Below are positions 61,153 to 64,000 of a DNA stretch of 64,000 nucleotides, piece after piece. The position numbers and the translations under genes are program-made. The notes under the pieces are model-generated. The model was given only the letters and a program-made list of their open reading frames with translations. It made no database searches and was not told where the DNA came from. Each line of letters opens with the position of its first letter. The stretch's first letter is position 1. The stretch is from SLSG01 sp964477035 (GTDB lineage Bacteria; Bacteroidota; Bacteroidia; Bacteroidales; UBA7960), in contig CAYZCW010000001.1 in NCBI GenBank assembly GCA_964477035.1, forward strand, positions 124,001-188,000, given 5' to 3'.

Positions 61153-63498
61153 ATGATGTTCGCTCAACACCTGAAAACAAGCCTGCGCTCCCTTTGGAGC
61201 CAAAAGTTTTATACCGTGTTAAACGTCCTGGGTTTTGGCCTGGGGATTACCGTCTTTGTTCTGGTGTGCGTTTATATACTGGACCAGTATATGTACGATC
61301 GCGGGGTGCCGGACAGGGAACATATTTACCGCATGGAGGCCGGGGAGTGGGCCCTGACGGGGACCCTCCAGGGACCCATGATGGCCGGGCAGGTGCCGGG
61401 CATTGAGGGCTTCTGCCGTATCGACCTGTTTTCCATGTCCCGTCCGGATGTCTTTGTCGGGGAGGAGCTGCACAGGCTCAGCCAGGTCATGATGGCCGAC
61501 TCCACCTTTTTCGACTTTTTCCCGGTGACATTTCTGGCCGGGGTGCCCGAAACGGCCCTGTCCGACCCGCATTCACTGGTGCTTACAAGGACGGAAGCCA
61601 TGAAAGTCTTCGGCACCACCGATGTGGTCGGGCGGATGGTCACGCACCGGTCCGTTCCCCTTCAGATAACCGGGGTGATCGAGGATGTGCGCTACCTCCA
61701 CCTTCCCTTTTCCGCCCTGGTGCCTTTTCCCCTGTTGTCAGAGCTGTTTAACCGCCCAGGCATGATGAACGAGTTCGGCAGCTGGAACTATTTCACCTTT
61801 TTCAAGCTGAACCCACATGCCGATCCGGAAGAAGTCGAGGCCAGGATGAACGGATTGATCCAGGAATATTTTGCTGAATGGACGGGGGAACAATTTCCCA
61901 TGACCTACAGCTTGCGTCCGCTGCCGGAAGTGTTTTTCCACGATGAAGTCATGCATGAGGCACCCATCATTCACGGGAGCCGCAGTGCCGTGAACTCCTT
62001 CCTGGCCCTGGCCTTGTTTGTCCTGGCCATCGCCGTAATCAACTTCATGAACCTGGCCACGGCCCGGGCCGCCACCCGCTCGAAAGAGGTGGGGGTTCGC
62101 AAACTGCTGGGCAGCACCCGTTTGGCCCTGGTGGGGCAGTTTCTGCTGGAATCGCTGCTGGTGACGGCCATGGCGGTCCTCATCGCCCTGATCCTGGTGG
62201 AATTATTCCTGACAGACTTTAACCAACTGGCCGGCACGGTGTTTCGTCTTGGCGACCTGGGAGCGGGGCCCCTCATCGCCCTGTTTCTGGGCGGAACGGT
62301 TCTCGTGGGACTGCTGTCCGGGATTTATCCAGCCTTCTATCTCACGGCCTTTCAACCGGTCTCCGCACTCAAGGGGGAGCGCACCCGGGGCAAGCGCGGG
62401 GCGTTCTTCAGGAAGGCCCTGATCGTCTTCCAGTTCACCGTGTCCATTGCCCTGGTGGCCGCCACCGTAACCGTGTACCGCCAGATCCATTTCATGAAAA
62501 GCCAGGAGCTGGGTTTCCGCAAGGAAAACACCATCATCCTGGATGCTCCGGGTACCTCGCGCAAAGAGGCCTTCAAAACCGCCTTGCAGGAGCTGCCCGG
62601 AGTGCTGGAAGTGAGTTTCTCCAATGCCGTGCCAGGCAGCATCACCTGGCAAAACTCAGAAATGGTGAACGGGATTCGCAAGCAGTATACCTTTTTGCCG
62701 GCGCATGCCGATTACCTGAGTCTGCTGGGCGTCAGTCCCATTGCCGGCAGGGACTTCGATCCGTCCCTGCGGTCTGAACTGGACCGGGTGGTCATCATCA
62801 ACGAGACTTCCGTGAATTATTTTGAGCTGGGAGACGATTACAATGACGTGCTCGGAAAAGAGATTGAAGGACGACGCATCATCGGCATTGTGCCCGACTT
62901 TCATTACAATTCCCTCCACCAGCCCATCGGGCCCCTGGTCATTTGCTGGAATGAGCGGCATGCATTGCGGGCGTCGGTGCGACACGCCGGGCACGACCTT
63001 CCCGGGTTGACGGCCCGGCTGGAGGCCCTGCACCGGGAGTTTATGCCCGGCAGGAGCTTCATGCCCCTTCACCTTTCCGCGGAGTTCGACCGCCATTACC
63101 GCCAGGAGGAGCGGTTCGGAAAGATCGTTCTGCTGTTCTCCGGCTTTGCCGTGTTCATCGCCTGCCTGGGCTTGTTCGGCCTGGCTTCCTTCATGGCCGG
63201 GCAGCGGTCACGCGAGATTGCGGTGCGCAAGGTGCTGGGAGCCGGGGTGCTGCGCATCAGCTTCATGATGTTGAAGGACTTCTATATCCTGGCCGGGATC
63301 GCCCTGGCGGTGGCCACGCCCCTGGCCTGGTACTTTATGGACAACTGGCTTTCTTCCTTTCCCTACCATGCGGGCGTCGGGGCACTGCCCTTTGTTCTGG
63401 GCGGGCTGCTGGCCTTTGCAGTTACCACCCTTTCGGTCAGCTATCACGCCATCAGGGTCTCGCTGGCCAATCCGTCGGAAGCCCTGAAATACGAATGA
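61153..63498 (+). CDS. ABC transporter permease (MacB/FtsX type)
   Basis: A 781-residue membrane protein in two halves. An N-terminal span (NVLGFGLGITVFVLVCVYI) is followed by a large periplasmic MacB-like domain. FtsX domains follow with VNFMNLATARAATRSKEVGVRKLLGSTRLALVGQFLLESLL and, at the end, SREIAVRKVLGAGVLRISFMMLKDFYILA. Such proteins export antimicrobial peptides, or act in lipoprotein handling, with a partner ATPase; no ATPase gene is in the window. The start is ATG-ATG at 61153/61156. Confidence 0.9.
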   Translation: MMFAQHLKTSLRSLWSQKFYTVLNVLGFGLGITVFVLVCVYILDQYMYDRGVPDREHIYRMEAGEWALTGTLQGPMMAGQVPGIEGFCRIDLFSMSRPDVFVGEELHRLSQVMMADSTFFDFFPVTFLAGVPETALSDPHSLVLTRTEAMKVFGTTDVVGRMVTHRSVPLQITGVIEDVRYLHLPFSALVPFPLLSELFNRPGMMNEFGSWNYFTFFKLNPHADPEEVEARMNGLIQEYFAEWTGEQFPMTYSLRPLPEVFFHDEVMHEAPIIHGSRSAVNSFLALALFVLAIAVINFMNLATARAATRSKEVGVRKLLGSTRLALVGQFLLESLLVTAMAVLIALILVELFLTDFNQLAGTVFRLGDLGAGPLIALFLGGTVLVGLLSGIYPAFYLTAFQPVSALKGERTRGKRGAFFRKALIVFQFTVSIALVAATVTVYRQIHFMKSQELGFRKENTIILDAPGTSRKEAFKTALQELPGVLEVSFSNAVPGSITWQNSEMVNGIRKQYTFLPAHADYLSLLGVSPIAGRDFDPSLRSELDRVVIINETSVNYFELGDDYNDVLGKEIEGRRIIGIVPDFHYNSLHQPIGPLVICWNERHALRASVRHAGHDLPGLTARLEALHREFMPGRSFMPLHLSAEFDRHYRQEERFGKIVLLFSGFAVFIACLGLFGLASFMAGQRSREIAVRKVLGAGVLRISFMMLKDFYILAGIALAVATPLAWYFMDNWLSSFPYHAGVGALPFVLGGLLAFAVTTLSVSYHAIRVSLANPSEALKYE

Positions 63499-63537
63499 TG
63501 GGGAAGGGGATGGTGACCGGCGTTTCCCCTGCCGGCC

Positions 63538-64000
63538 CTAGCGGCCCGTGTTGGCAAGAAGCTTGAAGCCCCGGCCGTGGACGTTGAGAAGCTCCACTTC
63601 GGGATCCTCTTTGAGGTATTTGCGCAATTTGGCGATGTACACGTCCATGCTCCTGGCGTTAAAATAGTTGTCGTCAAGCCAGATCTTGTTCAGGGCTTCC
63701 GACCGGTCCAGCACTTCGTTGGTGCGGTCGCACAACATTTTTAAAAGCTGCGCTTCCTTGGAAGTCAGTTTTTGTTCCTGCCCGCCAATGCTCAGAATCT
63801 GCCTGGCATAATCGAAGGTGTATTTTCCGATGGTGAAATAGGTCTTTTCGGAATCGCCCGGTTTTCCGGAAAAGGTCCGGCGGTAAATGGCATTGATGCG
63901 CAACAGCAGTTCCTCCATGCTGAAGGGCTTGGTCAGGTAATCATCGGCTCCGATCTTCAGGCCCTCGATGATGTCTTCCTGCATGGTCTTTGCCGTCAGA
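63538..64000 (-). CDS. OmpR-family response regulator, C-terminal part (cut by window edge)
   Basis: The N-terminal part lies outside the window. The visible end of the receiver domain reads LTAKTMQEDIIEGLKIGADDYLTKPFSMEELLLRI, holding the conserved Thr and Lys. A DNA-binding winged helix follows with LTSKEAQLLKMLCDRTNEVLDRSEALNKIW and DVYIAKLRKYLKEDP, ending HGRGFKLLA. It converges with the permease gene and may regulate it, but that is inference. Confidence 0.92.
   Translation of the reverse strand, partial: LTAKTMQEDIIEGLKIGADDYLTKPFSMEELLLRINAIYRRTFSGKPGDSEKTYFTIGKYTFDYARQILSIGGQEQKLTSKEAQLLKMLCDRTNEVLDRSEALNKIWLDDNYFNARSMDVYIAKLRKYLKEDPEVELLNVHGRGFKLLANTGR

Overview
This window reads as a chromosomal segment of a high-GC member of the Bacteroidota, probably Bacteroidia. 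The evidence is a DUF4270 lipoprotein, a class II (B12-type) ribonucleotide reductase, a 29-residue AURKAIP1/COX24-type ribosomal protein, a GTPase-motif-altered EF-G paralogue, prolyl-tRNA synthetase of the archaeal/eukaryal type, and many promoter -10-like boxes matching the Bacteroidota consensus TAnnTTTG a short way before start codons. Shine-Dalgarno sequences are mostly absent. I see no tRNA, rRNA, CRISPR array, insertion sequence or prophage; this is essentially core genome.

Region 1 (1-10137) is an aromatic amino acid locus. A divergent control region of about 430 bp carries two back-to-back transcription attenuators. On the minus strand a 26-residue Phe/Tyr-rich leader peptide and an intrinsic terminator precede pheA (cut off by the window edge). 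On the plus strand a 26-residue leader with the run WLWWW, a complementary antiterminator pair and a 10-bp terminator precede trpE. The plus-strand operon then runs trpE-trpG-trpD-trpC-trpF::trpB (fused)-trpA-aroF (DAHP synthase)-a second trpB-HD hydrolase. The second TrpB is close to the first but has Gln in place of the Lys that contacts TrpA in the Salmonella enzyme.

Region 2 (10200-21800) holds an S41 protease, a heptose-phosphate nucleotidyltransferase and a flippase-like membrane protein on the minus strand. It continues on the plus strand with a GT5 half-enzyme, a DUF4270 lipoprotein, glmS, an exported flavodoxin, a PfkB sugar kinase and the EF-G2-type factor.

Region 3 (21900-35600) has an AbgT transporter, nrdJ, prfB with an intact programmed +1 frameshift, recX, rng, the small ribosomal protein, HU, mutY, ssb, lpxK, a Nif3-family protein and a coiled-coil zinc-ribbon protein. 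Region 4 (35600-50900) has an outer-membrane FadL-like protein, an aromatic-rich/Arg-Pro-rich lipoprotein, proS, a SPOR protein, class II fba, a coiled-coil lipoprotein, asnS, rpoN, a PAP2-like membrane protein, a small beta-barrel, a PanE-like reductase and recG.

Region 5 (50900-64000) has tonB, vanZ, gcvH and a complete minus-strand suf operon (sufB-C-D-S, a membrane protein, sufE, a MIP18/SufT-like factor) from one good promoter. It ends with a tocopherol-cyclase-like protein, an orphan lipoprotein, a MacB/FtsX-type permease and the 3' part of an OmpR-family response regulator.

The most interesting item is the divergent pair of attenuators, which would let Phe/Tyr and Trp supply separately tune pheA and the trp-aroF operon from one intergenic region. 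All family names come from reading the translations by eye; no database search was run.
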